This document shows positions 34,850 to 44,208 of a stretch of DNA of 64,000 nt, piece by piece. The stretch spans positions 434,001 to 498,000 of the forward strand of contig NZ_JBFEFG010000274.1 in assembly GCF_040718835.1 (NCBI RefSeq). Reading direction: 5' to 3'. The stretch comes from Bremerella sp. JC817. GTDB lineage: Bacteria > Planctomycetota > Planctomycetia > Pirellulales > Pirellulaceae. Each line of letters begins with the position of its first letter. Position 1 is the first letter of the stretch. The notes beneath the pieces were generated by a model. That model did not search any database and had not been told where the DNA came from. It worked only from the letters and a program-made list of their open reading frames with translations. A program made the position numbers and the translations under genes.

Positions 34850-34882
34850 AAAAGCCTCGAACATGCTGGGTGCTTGAGGCTT
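34850..34882 (-). terminator. Terminator downstream of the cytochrome peroxidase gene
   Basis: The stem aagcctc/gaggctt (34852-34858, 34876-34882) is followed on the minus strand by a run of T (A on the + strand, 34848-34853), 28 bases after the gene end. Confidence 0.8.
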
Positions 34883-34909
34883 CGTTGTTTCTAGCTGGAT
34901 GCAGAAAGC

Positions 34910-36142
34910 TTACTGAGGCAGACGACCTGATTCGATGACCGGGAATTCACCGGTACAGGCCTTCATGAAGTTGACCAGATCGGTCTTTTCTTGCTCGGTC
35001 AGATTCAGCTTCTTCATCTTGTCGCTCAGGTACGGATTCGGGTGACCACCTTTGTCGTACCATTCGACCACTTCTTCCAGGGTCTTCAGGCTACCGTCAT
35101 GCATGTAAGGTGCCGTCTGGGTCACGTTACGGACGGTTGGGGTCTTGAACGCGCCGCGATCCTTCTCTTCTTTGGTCACCTCGAAGCGACCGAAATCTGG
35201 CTTCTCGACATCCATCCCGATGCCCAGGTTGTGATAGAGTTCGTCACTGAAGTTGGCGCCGGCATGGCAAGCGGTGCAGTTCCCCTTCTCGCTGAAGAAT
35301 ATCTCGCGACCACGACGGGCACTTTCCGACATCCCCTTCGCCTTCTCCTGAGCGTCGGCATACTTCTTGTAGAGCTCGGGATCGTCTTCCTCCAGGAATT
35401 CGAGCTCGTCAGCAGGGAACTGCTGCTCGAAGCTACGAACCACTTCGTAATAGTCGTAAGGTGCCGGACCGGTGACGATGGCGCGTTCGAAGGTCGCGAT
35501 CGCTTTACCAACGTTGTCGATGTTCACACCGTCGCCAAAGATCTTTTCAAACTGAACCTTGTAGCCGGGAATCTTCTTCAAGGTCTCGACGCAGAACTCG
35601 TGCGAATTGGCCATTTCGATCGGGTTGGCGATCGGACCGACCGCTTGCTCTTCCAGCGTTGCCGCGCGACCATCCCAGAACTGAGCACCACTTAAAATTC
35701 GATTGAACGAAACAGGCGAGTTGCGATTGCCCTGTTGGCCATCGACACCAATACCGAACTGCGACTGAAACGCCCAACCGAATTCAGGCGCATGGCAGCT
35801 GGCACAACTGATGGTACCGTCGGACGAAAGACGTGGATCGAAGTAGAGCTGGCGTCCCAGTTCGATCTTGGCACGCGTCATCGGATTCGCGTCGAGCCCG
35901 GTGATCTGGCCAGCGGCCGCATTGAGGCCATAAGGAAGTTCGACCTTCAACGCTTTGTGATTCGCCGGATCGGCCAGCCACTTGTTGAGTTCTTCCAACT
36001 TCAAAGGACCTTCGCCCGGGATGCCGGCGGTCAGGGCAGGATCGCCCAGAACAACCGTGTCCGAGCTTTCGGCGGCATGGATGCCACTAGCCAGGGTAAG
36101 CGAAGCGGCGGCAATCGCCATTGCCAGGCACATGGATTTCAT
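34910..36142 (-). CDS. Di-haem cytochrome c peroxidase (MauG/CcpA family)
   Basis: 410 residues with signal peptide (MAIAAASLTLASGIHA). Two c-haem sites are visible: CASCH (in GTISCASCHAPEFGWAF) and CTACH (in KGNCTACHAGANFSD). Conserved family stretches include ELGRQLYFDPRLSSDGTISC, LSGAQFWDGRAATLEEQA and FKTPTVRNVTQTAPYMHDGS with a likely distal Met/His ligand region. It would reduce H2O2 in the periplasm with electrons from cytochrome c. The peroxiredoxin next to it suggests an oxidative-stress neighbourhood. Confidence 0.9.
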   Translation of the reverse strand: MKSMCLAMAIAAASLTLASGIHAAESSDTVVLGDPALTAGIPGEGPLKLEELNKWLADPANHKALKVELPYGLNAAAGQITGLDANPMTRAKIELGRQLYFDPRLSSDGTISCASCHAPEFGWAFQSQFGIGVDGQQGNRNSPVSFNRILSGAQFWDGRAATLEEQAVGPIANPIEMANSHEFCVETLKKIPGYKVQFEKIFGDGVNIDNVGKAIATFERAIVTGPAPYDYYEVVRSFEQQFPADELEFLEEDDPELYKKYADAQEKAKGMSESARRGREIFFSEKGNCTACHAGANFSDELYHNLGIGMDVEKPDFGRFEVTKEEKDRGAFKTPTVRNVTQTAPYMHDGSLKTLEEVVEWYDKGGHPNPYLSDKMKKLNLTEQEKTDLVNFMKACTGEFPVIESGRLPQ

Positions 36143-36480
36143 AGTGTGTGTTTCTCCTCGACTCTTACAGGCAGACCGCCAAGGCCATGGTGACTTTGCG
36201 TGGGAATTGCTTGGCGAACCTGAAGATCCCCGGAATCGATTCCAGGAGATGTGGTTAGGTGGGTGCGTCGCTGACTTTGGCCGATGTGTGGGAGGCGAAT
36301 CAACGCATACGGTTATTATGGCAGAAACGATTTGCGAAGCGAAATCGGATCCGTGATTTTCGCCTGATTTTCGGGGAAACCTGCTATTCCAGGCAGCACC
36401 TACGAGGGGCCGCGACCGTTTGATTGATTGAGTCTGGGTCTCAATTTCCGAGGCCTCTCCCCCCTACCCTTCGCGCATGA
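36143..36480. other. Intergenic region upstream of the peroxidase gene
   Basis: About 340 bases without a supportable gene. It must hold the minus-strand promoter of the peroxidase and ends in the peroxiredoxin terminator. No binding site is recognised. Confidence 0.4.
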
Positions 36481-36510
36481 AAAAAGCCCCGAGACGATGC
36501 CCAGGGCTTT
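36481..36510 (-). terminator. Terminator downstream of the peroxiredoxin gene
   Basis: The stem aagccc/gggctt (36485-36490, 36505-36510) with A-run 36481-36486 on the + strand, which is a T tract for minus-strand transcripts. Its flank (gcgcatgaaaaaagcc) repeats that of the peroxidase terminator. Confidence 0.75.
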
Positions 36511-36535
36511 CGGCGAGTGAATCGCAATCGTTCGC

Positions 36536-37132
36536 TTAGCTGGAGTATTCCGCTTCGAAGAATTCCTTCGAGGCATCTGGCGAGGCCTTGATGCTGCGGG
36601 CGCCTTCCTTCCAGTTGGCTGGGCAAACTTCGCCATTGGCTTCAAAGAACTGCAGAGCCTGAACCATGCGGAGGGCTTCCTCAACGCTACGGCCCAGTGG
36701 CAGATCGTTGACGACCTGGTGACGAACGACGCCGTCCTTGTCGATCAGGAACAAGCCACGCAAAGCGATACCGCCTGGCAGCAGCACGTCGTAATTCTTG
36801 GCAATGCTCTTGTCGAGGTCGGCGAGCAGAGGATACTTGATTTCGCCGATACCACCTTGGCTACGAGGCGTTTGACGCCATGCCAGATGCGAGAAGTGGC
36901 TGTCGATCGAGCAGCCCAGGACCTGGACGTTCAATTGCTTGAAGCTTTCGATCGCTTCCGAGAAGGCAATGATCTCGGTTGGGCAGACGAAAGTGAAGTC
37001 CAGCGGGTAGAAAAACAGCAGGACATACTGACCGCGGTAGTCCGTCAGGTTAACCTTCTTGAACGAACCATCTTCCATTACCGCTTCCGCGGCAAAATCC
37101 GGAGCTGGCTGGGTAACTAAAACGCTCATCAA
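36536..37132 (-). CDS. Typical 2-Cys peroxiredoxin (AhpC/Prx)
   Basis: 198 residues, standard length. The peroxidatic Cys is in [13 protein letters not shown] and the resolving Cys in [11 protein letters not shown] near the C-terminus, so it is a two-cysteine enzyme that reduces peroxides in the cytoplasm using thioredoxin-type donors. No ahpF or oxyR is nearby. Upstream spacing of about 230 bases to the divergent lipoprotein gene must hold both promoters. Confidence 0.95.
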   Translation of the reverse strand: MMSVLVTQPAPDFAAEAVMEDGSFKKVNLTDYRGQYVLLFFYPLDFTFVCPTEIIAFSEAIESFKQLNVQVLGCSIDSHFSHLAWRQTPRSQGGIGEIKYPLLADLDKSIAKNYDVLLPGGIALRGLFLIDKDGVVRHQVVNDLPLGRSVEEALRMVQALQFFEANGEVCPANWKEGARSIKASPDASKEFFEAEYSS

Positions 37133-37362
37133 ACTCTCCCTGGTGTTGGGTACTGCTAAATTGTTGGTAGCTGGAGAACCGGATTTGATCGGGACCGTGG
37201 TTCATGGTGACACGTTCGCCACAGCGTCGCAAGGGGCCGTTGACGACCGATCAAATCCGTAGTCTGTGTGGGAGATCGACGCTGACTACGCTCCATCCCT
37301 TCGCAGCAACATCGGGTAACTTGGACCTTATTATCCTCATCCTCAAACAATAGGCAACACCC

Positions 37363-37833
37363 ATGGCTAGTTATTTTTCAATAGGCATCTTGATTGCCGG
37401 TATCGTCACCATAACGGGCTGTTTTTCCGCAGACGGCGATCTCGAGGGGAAATGGAGCGGTCCTCTTCTGATTTCGGGGCCTGTTTTGCAATCCGAATCA
37501 GACTCGGGCCAGCCAGTCATTCAAAATGCCAAAGATGCTCAGCCCAGCAAAATTGGGACGCTAACAATCGAGTTTCAGGGCAACCACCAACTGCAGTTCG
37601 CCATCGAACCGAGCGGTTTGGAAAGCATCCGCGTCCCCACGCAAGAAACGGTTGAGTACGAGATCGTTGAAGTGATTTCCGACCTTACCGTGATTCGGCT
37701 GCAGCGCAAAGATAGCTGGTACGAATTGCAACTACGTCGCACCGGTCCCGATACGATTACGTTGCACCAGATCGATGCCGACCCGCGTCTTCAGCCGGTC
37801 AAACTGAAGCGTGACCGGCCTGCCAAGTCGTAG
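37363..37833 (+). CDS. Small lipoprotein of unknown function
   Basis: 156 residues. A signal peptide ends in the lipobox ITGC (MASYFSIGILIAGIVTITGC). The mature protein is beta-rich: LEGKWSGPLLISG, IGTLTIEFQGNHQLQFAIEP, VIRLQRKDSWYELQLRR. The short beta pattern starting with GKW recalls small secreted domains measuring or binding ligands, but no family can be named. It is convergent with the next gene, ten bases apart. Confidence 0.7.
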   Translation: MASYFSIGILIAGIVTITGCFSADGDLEGKWSGPLLISGPVLQSESDSGQPVIQNAKDAQPSKIGTLTIEFQGNHQLQFAIEPSGLESIRVPTQETVEYEIVEVISDLTVIRLQRKDSWYELQLRRTGPDTITLHQIDADPRLQPVKLKRDRPAKS

Positions 37834-37842
37834 TCGTAGAAA

Positions 37843-38961
37843 TTACTCGACCGAATACTCACGCGAACCGTAGACACGTTCGCGATAGAGAACCAGCCCG
37901 TGGGCCGCGTGATACAGGGCACCACATTCGAGCGAAACCCCTTCGGTACGCTCGAACACTTCGCACTGATACGATGCGGCTCGACGAACCCATTCTTCTT
38001 GCAGTTCTTCGTCGGTCAGCGCGATCGACAGAAACTCAAGCGTGTGCCCGGTCGTCCCCAGGTTCTCGGCCAGATCGGGTGAGCTACCAGGACGCTGGAA
38101 GTAATTCACGCTCAACGCACCATTGGGGTTCTGATACTGCCGGGCATTCACAATACTCTGCTGAATCAGCTGCTCGGCATCAGCCCAAGGGCCTTCAATC
38201 GGCAAGCCGGCCTGCTTCCGGCGTTTGAGGGCCATCGACAAGCCAATCAAACGATGCGTCCCGCCACAAGCACCATTCTCGAGCCCTTGCTCGACTTCGG
38301 TTTGAACCAGATCGGTGATGCTCCACTCTTTGCCGGACGAGTCAGTCCACGAGTGGTCGGTCGGAAAATACTTGGTCAGCCCGATCAACGTCCAACTGAA
38401 CTCTCGCAAGTGATTGCGTGAAGAATCTAACTGAACCTGCTGAACAAAGTTGGTCATCGTAAACGTGTCGGGGCCGACCACAAACTTGGTGTCGGCCGGC
38501 AAGTCGCACTGGGAAAGAATGGCCAGCCACTGGTCGTAGTGCCCCTGACCGGAGCGTGTTCCAGGCTCGGTCACGGCACGCATGCCATAGACCTCTTCCG
38601 ATTCGTCTTGGGTCAGAAGCTTGTTGCCACGTTCGATCGTCCAGCCATTCATCACCCCGCCCTTGCAAAGGTAGTCGACCACCGAGATCGATTCCCCGTC
38701 GTGCGTGACCGGAAAGACCCGACCGTAAGCCAGGCTACCGTGCAATATCTGCCAGGCAGCATGGTCCTGCGTGTTGAGGTGCCGATGCTGCAACGTGAAG
38801 TCGAGCACTTGATCGATACGGTCGCGAAGTTGTTCCGGCTCGATTTTGTCTCCGGCTGAGATGGGAAGCGCATTTTGCGACAACTCAGGAGGCATCGGCC
38901 GGCAACTGGCCAATGAAATCAAGCAAAGCAGAACGAACAAACGGGAAGCAACGGACGTCAT
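37843..38961 (-). CDS. Secreted lipoprotein with alpha-toroid-like features
   Basis: 372 residues from MTSVASRLFVLLCLISLASC, lipobox LASC; the frame runs 16 codons further but the signal peptide fixes this start. Helical repeats with GACGGTHRLIGLSMALKRR, NLGTTGHTLEFLSIAL and ECGALYHAAHGLVLYRERV suggest an alpha/alpha-barrel like those of terpenoid cyclase or squalene-hopene folds. No DxDD catalytic motif is seen. Probably an envelope protein; enzymatic activity unclear. Confidence 0.65.
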   Translation of the reverse strand: MTSVASRLFVLLCLISLASCRPMPPELSQNALPISAGDKIEPEQLRDRIDQVLDFTLQHRHLNTQDHAAWQILHGSLAYGRVFPVTHDGESISVVDYLCKGGVMNGWTIERGNKLLTQDESEEVYGMRAVTEPGTRSGQGHYDQWLAILSQCDLPADTKFVVGPDTFTMTNFVQQVQLDSSRNHLREFSWTLIGLTKYFPTDHSWTDSSGKEWSITDLVQTEVEQGLENGACGGTHRLIGLSMALKRRKQAGLPIEGPWADAEQLIQQSIVNARQYQNPNGALSVNYFQRPGSSPDLAENLGTTGHTLEFLSIALTDEELQEEWVRRAASYQCEVFERTEGVSLECGALYHAAHGLVLYRERVYGSREYSVE

Positions 38962-39127
38962 GGAAGCAAGTCTGGCAAGACAGAGAGTGGGATACCGAAT
39001 AACAGTCAAAATCGATCAACTCCCACTACTTTAACTCAGAACGTGCTGGGATGAACTTGGTTTTGCCCCGTTTGAGCAAGAAACTCGCCCCGGCAACCGC
39101 AGAAATAGCCGCGCACCGGAAGGGCGC

Positions 39128-39198
39128 TATAATTACGAGATGGCCCGCAGTTTGCATCCTTACAGGATGCATTTGCGATTCCTGCCATTTCTGCAGGA
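39128..39198 (+). promoter_or_regulatory. -10-like box and paired hairpins upstream of the zinc protease gene
   Basis: TATAAT at 39128-39133 is a perfect -10, but no good -35 is seen. Downstream are two inverted repeats: tgcatcct/aggatgca around tac (39153-39171) and tcctgc/gcagga (39180-39198). If transcription starts near 39140 both would form stem-loops in the leader of the protease mRNA; alternatively they are an operator. Confidence 0.4.
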
Positions 39199-39251
39199 AA
39201 CTGCCAGATTCAACCTACAGAATTTGATCCAAGCTTTTGGAGACATAAACC

Positions 39252-39932
39252 GTGTTAATGTTTGATTTTCGCTACTTCCTGTTCATCGCGCCTGCCTTAA
39301 TCCTGGCGATGATCGCCCAGGCTTGGCTGCGAAGTGCTTATGCCAAGGCGATGAAACAGGCCGCTCCCCTTTCGGGGGCTGCCGCCGCTCGACATATCCT
39401 CGATTCGGCGGGTTTGTACAACGTGGAAGTCCAACAAATTGGCGGGCAACTGTCCGACCACTACGACCCACGTGACAAGGTGCTGCGTTTAAGTACCGAT
39501 GTTTATTCGTCGCGAACCGCGGCCGCTGTTGGTATCGCGGCTCACGAAGCAGGTCACGCCATTCAGGACGCCCGGAACTACGCGCCGCTGATCATTCGCA
39601 ACCTGGCCGTGCCGGCCGCCAACTTCGGTTCCAGCTTTAGTTGGATTCTGCTGATTGCAGGGTTTGTAATGACGAACCAATACCTGCTTTGGGCTGGGAT
39701 TGGTCTGTTCGCTTGCGTGGTGTTCTTTCAGTTGATCAACTTGCCAGTCGAGTTCGATGCCAGTAGCCGGGCTCGTGGGATTTTGATCGAGATGAATATC
39801 GTTCCACGCGAAGAAATGCCGGCAGTTCGCAGCGTTTTGAATGCCGCCGCGTTGACCTATGTGGCCGCCACGCTGCAGTCGGTTTTGACGCTGCTGTATT
39901 ACATCATGCTGGCCTCGAACCGGCGTGACTAA
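39252..39932 (+). CDS. YugP-type membrane zinc metallopeptidase
   Basis: 226 residues starting at GTG, nine bases after GGAG. An N-terminal membrane helix is followed by the zinc motif HEAGH in GIAAHEAGHAIQDARNYAP, then two membrane helices (SFSWILLIAGFVMTNQYLLW, IGLFACVVFFQLINLPVEF) with the PVEFDASSRA motif, which supplies the third ligand in the family, and a last helix. Length matches YugP. Role in membrane-protein turnover is assumed. Confidence 0.9.
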   Translation: MLMFDFRYFLFIAPALILAMIAQAWLRSAYAKAMKQAAPLSGAAAARHILDSAGLYNVEVQQIGGQLSDHYDPRDKVLRLSTDVYSSRTAAAVGIAAHEAGHAIQDARNYAPLIIRNLAVPAANFGSSFSWILLIAGFVMTNQYLLWAGIGLFACVVFFQLINLPVEFDASSRARGILIEMNIVPREEMPAVRSVLNAAALTYVAATLQSVLTLLYYIMLASNRRD

Positions 39933-40001
39933 CGGGATTCCGCGGGCATACCCCTCAATTTGTGCCTTGAGCATCGCTTCCGCTCGAAGCACACTAGAGA
40001 G

Positions 40002-40106
40002 ATGCCAGACGCGGGATACAACTCGGGCGACCCACCTCCGATGTGGCTCTACATCGGAGGTTTGCTCTTATTCATCGCGTTGATCTTTGCCCTCCGCGGT
40101 TGTTAA
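40002..40106 (+). CDS. 34-residue single-helix membrane protein
   Basis: Reads MPDAGYNSGDPPP followed by MWLYIGGLLLFIALIFALRG and C. A Pro-rich N-terminus precedes one membrane helix with a basic end. AGAG lies just upstream. It lies between the zinc protease and the first leucine-rich-repeat gene, 36 bases before the latter. Too short for homology; the hydrophobic pattern argues it is real. Confidence 0.45.
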   Translation: MPDAGYNSGDPPPMWLYIGGLLLFIALIFALRGC

Positions 40107-40142
40107 GTGTCGCCTTCGAGCTTGCTGACAGAGAGAGATTGA

Positions 40143-41249
40143 ATGCTGATTCGCTGGGTCTTTTTCCTTGTGGTGTCGACCACTCTCATTGCGCCACTGC
40201 ACGCGGAAGTTGTTTCGGAAGATTCGCACGAGCTAGATGCTGCGATCGACCACCTGCAGCAGTCAGGTGCCCGCGTTCATCGCAACGGATCGTACCGCGT
40301 GACGATCATGGTCGCCGGCAACGAAGAAGTCCAAGACGAGATCCCGGCCAGCTATTCGCTGAACCTGATGGAGACCCCTTCGACTCCAGAAACGCTCGAT
40401 GCCATCCTGGTGCTTCCTCAGGTCGAAAGTCTGTATGTCGGTTCCGAATTTGAACGGACCGCCGAGGCGTGGGATGCGTTGACGCAACTGGGAGAGCTGA
40501 AGCATCTTTATCTGATCGACGATCTGTGCGATGCCGACTTTCCTCGGCTGGCTCAGTTTGAAAACCTCGACGTCCTCTCGTTGCGTCTGGGTGGCTTTGC
40601 CCCGGATCAGATGTGGTACCTCGAAACCCTTTCGCAATTGGAAACCTTGTCGCTGACGGTCGATCGCAAGCTCTTTCGCAATTACCTGAGTGGCCTGCCA
40701 GAGATCCCGAATCTGAACCACCTGGAAGTCACCATCCTGAACGATTCGCCGATTTCGTTTCAAGGCGTCGAGCATCTCCGCAGTTTGAAGTCGCTGGAAA
40801 TCAACGCCAAGAATCAGCCCGCCAGCGAGCTGCGTTCGATCGGCCAGTTGCCGAATCTCCAGAGGCTTCAGTTGGCGCACGTTCGTTTCGAGCCGGAAGA
40901 TCTTTCGCTGCTGCACGAACTGAACCACCTTGAACACATGGTGCTGTATTCGTGCGATCTCCCCGACATCGATGGGGCCGACCTGGCCCGTCTGCATGAG
41001 TTGCAGCGATTCGACGCGACCCGTACTCGCTTGACCGACGACGCCATTCGCCGGCTGGCGATGCTCCCGAAGCTGACCCATCTGTCGATTCGGAACGCTC
41101 CGATCACCGATGGTTGCCTGCGGGCAATCGCCGCTTCTCCGCATTTGCAGTCGGTCCGGCTGCACGCCACAAGCGTTTCCCCAGAAGGGGCACAGTGGCT
41201 CCAAGAAGCCCGACCCGATCTTAGTTTCAGCTATGGTGAGACGCGATAG
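40143..41249 (+). CDS. Secreted leucine-rich-repeat protein (paralogue 1)
   Basis: 368 residues with signal peptide (MLIRWVFFLVVSTTLIAPLHA). The N-terminal signature LDAAIDHLQQSGARVHRNG is followed by about ten leucine-rich repeats of ~24 residues, e.g. LGELKHLYLIDDLCDADFPR and MLPKLTHLSIRNAPITDGCL. The most divergent of four similar proteins in this window: its N-terminus has an extra segment with EEVQDEIPA. Such repeats form a binding surface; likely a secreted or envelope recognition protein. Partner unknown. Confidence 0.85.
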   Translation: MLIRWVFFLVVSTTLIAPLHAEVVSEDSHELDAAIDHLQQSGARVHRNGSYRVTIMVAGNEEVQDEIPASYSLNLMETPSTPETLDAILVLPQVESLYVGSEFERTAEAWDALTQLGELKHLYLIDDLCDADFPRLAQFENLDVLSLRLGGFAPDQMWYLETLSQLETLSLTVDRKLFRNYLSGLPEIPNLNHLEVTILNDSPISFQGVEHLRSLKSLEINAKNQPASELRSIGQLPNLQRLQLAHVRFEPEDLSLLHELNHLEHMVLYSCDLPDIDGADLARLHELQRFDATRTRLTDDAIRRLAMLPKLTHLSIRNAPITDGCLRAIAASPHLQSVRLHATSVSPEGAQWLQEARPDLSFSYGETR

Positions 41250-41382
41250 CACGGCGAAAAGGGCCGGCAAATCGGCCCTGGATTCGAAAAGCTGGCGGAT
41301 CTTGTCGCATCGTTGGACCGGATTCTATAGGATGATCTGAGCCAGGCTCTTATCCCATTCCGGTCGATCCCAAGGCTTCGCC

Positions 41383-42504
41383 ATGAAATTCTGTCTGCCC
41401 GCACTTCGCCGCAGCATTGTTGGTATTGGGCTGCTTTGCCTTCTCATCCCTACGATGAATGCCACTGCGGACGATCGTCGCTACGAGTCTCCAGAGATTC
41501 GGGCAGCGATTCTTCATTTGCAGCAGAACGGCGCCCGGGTTCATTTCAACATCGCCCGTCAGCCTATTCGCGGCCAGGAGGACGATACCCCAAAACCGAT
41601 TCCCTATACGGTGAATCTTTTCGCCATGAAGGCGACCGACGAGAACCTTTCGGCACTGATGGTTTTGCCTCAGGTCGAACGCCTTTACCTGGCCAACCAG
41701 TTCGAGCGAAACGAGAAGTCTTGGAAAACACTGTCGCAGTTTGGCGAGCTTCAGCATCTGTACATCATGGATAACCTCAAGAATGAGGACATGGAATACA
41801 TCGCTGAGTTTTCCAACCTTCAGTCACTGGAAGTGCGGCTGGGCTCGGTCGATGCCGAGTACCTTTGGTACCTGGAAACGCTGGTCAACCTGGAACGCCT
41901 GGCAGTGCATGTCGATGGCGAGGACGAAATCTCGTTCGAGTCATTTCCGAACATGCCGAAGCTCTCGCAGCTGATTCTGAACCTGCGTGGCAAGAAGGAG
42001 GTCAAACTGGCCGGCATCGAAACTCTCACGCAGCTTCGGACGCTGACGGTTAGTGCTCGCGAAGTGAAAGGCTCCGAACTGCAAGGGATCGCCAAGATTC
42101 CGCATCTTCAAGTGATGACCATTTCCAACGCCAACTTTCAGGAAGGCGAACTGGAAATGTTCCGCGAACTGAAAGACCTTCAGTCGCTGAACCTGACGAA
42201 CTGCAAACTCGCCTCGGACGACCTTTCGTCGCTGGAAGATCTGAATAACCTGGAACGACTGCAGATCTATAACTCACCCGTTACAGACCAGTCGCTGGCA
42301 GGGCTGAGCGGTCTTCCCAAGCTCAACTATCTCTACATTCGTGGTGCCGCGATCACGGACGAAGGCCTGAAACATCTCGCGAAAATCCCCAAGTTAGAGC
42401 GAGTTTACCTCTACAGCACCGACATCACCGAAGAAGGGGTCAAATGGCTATCGGAGAACCGCCCCGACATGCGCGTCTCGGCCCCAATCCCGAAAAAGAT
42501 GTAA
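41383..42504 (+). CDS. Secreted leucine-rich-repeat protein (paralogue 2)
   Basis: 373 residues with signal peptide (GIGLLCLLIPTMNATA). The signature RYESPEIRAAILHLQQNGAR is shared with paralogues 3 and 4. Repeats include FGELQHLYIMDNLKNEDMEY, SLEDLNNLERLQIYNSPVTD and LPKLNYLYIRGAAITDEGL. The C-terminal cap reads TEEGVKWLSENRPDMRV. It lies 133 bases after paralogue 1 on the same strand; each copy has its own short leader, suggesting separate expression after tandem duplication. Confidence 0.87.
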   Translation: MKFCLPALRRSIVGIGLLCLLIPTMNATADDRRYESPEIRAAILHLQQNGARVHFNIARQPIRGQEDDTPKPIPYTVNLFAMKATDENLSALMVLPQVERLYLANQFERNEKSWKTLSQFGELQHLYIMDNLKNEDMEYIAEFSNLQSLEVRLGSVDAEYLWYLETLVNLERLAVHVDGEDEISFESFPNMPKLSQLILNLRGKKEVKLAGIETLTQLRTLTVSAREVKGSELQGIAKIPHLQVMTISNANFQEGELEMFRELKDLQSLNLTNCKLASDDLSSLEDLNNLERLQIYNSPVTDQSLAGLSGLPKLNYLYIRGAAITDEGLKHLAKIPKLERVYLYSTDITEEGVKWLSENRPDMRVSAPIPKKM

Positions 42505-42602
42505 TTGCCGGCAGGATTTCTCGCACGGCGTCGCGGAATTTCGTACGATAGATCATCTTTACCTCGCCCCGGTTTGAACTTGGAACCTTCGAGGATTCGG
42601 AG

Positions 42603-43703
42603 ATGATTGGTCTTCGCACCGCTTTTCTTAGCTTGCTGGTTATCGCCATCTATTCCGCCGATCTGGTTCGCGCGGACGGTCCGAAGTACGAGTCTCGCGA
42701 AATCGGCGAGGCGATCGAGCACCTTCGCAAGAATGGAGCTCACGTCAATTTCTATTCCGGCCAGATCTTCATGCTGATGAATCAGGCAACCAAGCCTCGG
42801 CCGGTCACCTACAACATCAGCATCCACTCAATGAAGCCAACCCCTGAGAACCTTTCGGCACTGCTGGTCATTCCGCGCGTCGATCGCCTGACGCTCAGCA
42901 CCGGTTTCGAGCGAGACCAGTCCGTCTGGGAAACGCTGATTCAAATGAGCGAGCTCGAATCGCTGACGATCACTGGCGACCTGCAGCAATACGACCTCGA
43001 AAACCTCGCCCACTTCACCAACCTTCGCAATCTGACGATCCGTTCGAGCAACATCAAAGTCGCCGACCTCTGGTACCTGGAAGAGCTGACCGAGCTGAAG
43101 CATCTGTGGCTGCTCGTTCCCGGCGACTGCGAGCCCTACTTCGACTACCTTGCGCGCTTGCCAAACCTCGATAACCTCAGCTTATACCTGCAAGGAAAGC
43201 AGCCGGTGTCGCTCGATGGCATCGAGAAGCTGTCGCAACTTCAAACGCTGACGGTCGATACCCAAGAGTCGGAAGAATCGAACATGCAGGCGATCGGCAA
43301 ACTCAAGGAGCTGAAGTCGCTGAGTATCTTACGTGCAAAGTTCAAAGCAGAAGAACTCGAACTGTTTCGCGAGCTCGATCAGGTCAGCTACCTGCAACTT
43401 CATAGCTGTAATCTGAAAGGGATGCCGGTGGATGTCTTCGGCGAGATGGAAGCCCTGGAACGGGTCCAATTCTCCAACAATGAATTCAGCGACGAGATCC
43501 TGAAGGCCCTGGGGCAACTGCCGCGTCTGCACTATCTTTACATTCGCAACAGTCCCATCACGGACGAAGGGCTCAAGTATCTGTACAAGGCCCCTTCCCT
43601 GCGAACCGTTCAATTAAGCACCACCGAGATCACGGCGGAAGGAGTCGCTGCCTTGCAGAAGGAACGCCCCACCACGCACGTGATCGCTCCGATCAAGCAG
43701 TGA
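42603..43703 (+). CDS. Secreted leucine-rich-repeat protein (paralogue 3)
   Basis: 366 residues with signal peptide (TAFLSLLVIAIYSADLVRA). The N-terminal signature KYESREIGEAIEHLRKNGAH is followed by repeats such as MSELESLTITGDLQQYDLEN, LTELKHLWLLVPGDCEPYFD and LPRLHYLYIRNSPITDEGL. The segment GDCEPYF is shared with paralogue 4, so 3 and 4 are closest to each other. The cap is TAEGVAALQKERPTTHV. Separated from paralogue 2 by 98 bases. Confidence 0.87.
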   Translation: MIGLRTAFLSLLVIAIYSADLVRADGPKYESREIGEAIEHLRKNGAHVNFYSGQIFMLMNQATKPRPVTYNISIHSMKPTPENLSALLVIPRVDRLTLSTGFERDQSVWETLIQMSELESLTITGDLQQYDLENLAHFTNLRNLTIRSSNIKVADLWYLEELTELKHLWLLVPGDCEPYFDYLARLPNLDNLSLYLQGKQPVSLDGIEKLSQLQTLTVDTQESEESNMQAIGKLKELKSLSILRAKFKAEELELFRELDQVSYLQLHSCNLKGMPVDVFGEMEALERVQFSNNEFSDEILKALGQLPRLHYLYIRNSPITDEGLKYLYKAPSLRTVQLSTTEITAEGVAALQKERPTTHVIAPIKQ

Positions 43704-43715
43704 GTTCTCTTTCGC

Positions 43716-44201
43716 GTGAATCCCTCTCTCGATACACCATGGCTGGAACATGGCTGGCCGGCCCACCTGCAGATTTTGCTCGATTCGTACCGCAAGCTAC
43801 TCGGCGAAGATCTCGTTCCGCGAAGTGGCGATCCCAACGAAGATGCGCGGCGTGTTTACGACGCTCCTCGCGTGATCGTTTCGCATACAGCGGCGGAAGA
43901 TCCGATCTTGAACTTCGGTAACCGCAAGGTGCTGGAACTGTGGGAAATCGATGTTGAGACGCTGCTGAAAACGCCTTCTCGCCACACGGCCGAGCCGATG
44001 CATCGCGACGAACGAGCTCGCCTTCTCGAGCGAACTACGCGGGATGGGTACGTCGATGACTACCAAGGGATTCGCATCTCTACGACGGGCCGTCGCTTTC
44101 AAATCGAACAGGCCATCGTCTGGAATCTAACCGACGCGGCCGGCAACCATGTCGGGCAAGCGGCGACGTTCGATCACTGGACGTTTCTCGAAGCGAAGTA
44201 G
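43716..44201 (+). CDS. MEKHLA-domain (PAS-like) protein
   Basis: 161 residues from a GTG 12 bases after paralogue 3. HTAAEDPILNFGNRKVLELW, RHTAEPMHRDERARLLERTT and YQGIRISTTGRRFQIEQAIV match the MEKHLA family, a PAS-like domain also found at the C-terminus of plant HD-ZIP III proteins and as stand-alone bacterial proteins. It probably senses a small ligand; the bacterial role is unknown. Soluble and cytoplasmic. Confidence 0.85.
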   Translation: MNPSLDTPWLEHGWPAHLQILLDSYRKLLGEDLVPRSGDPNEDARRVYDAPRVIVSHTAAEDPILNFGNRKVLELWEIDVETLLKTPSRHTAEPMHRDERARLLERTTRDGYVDDYQGIRISTTGRRFQIEQAIVWNLTDAAGNHVGQAATFDHWTFLEAK

Positions 44202-44208
44202 TTCGCGA

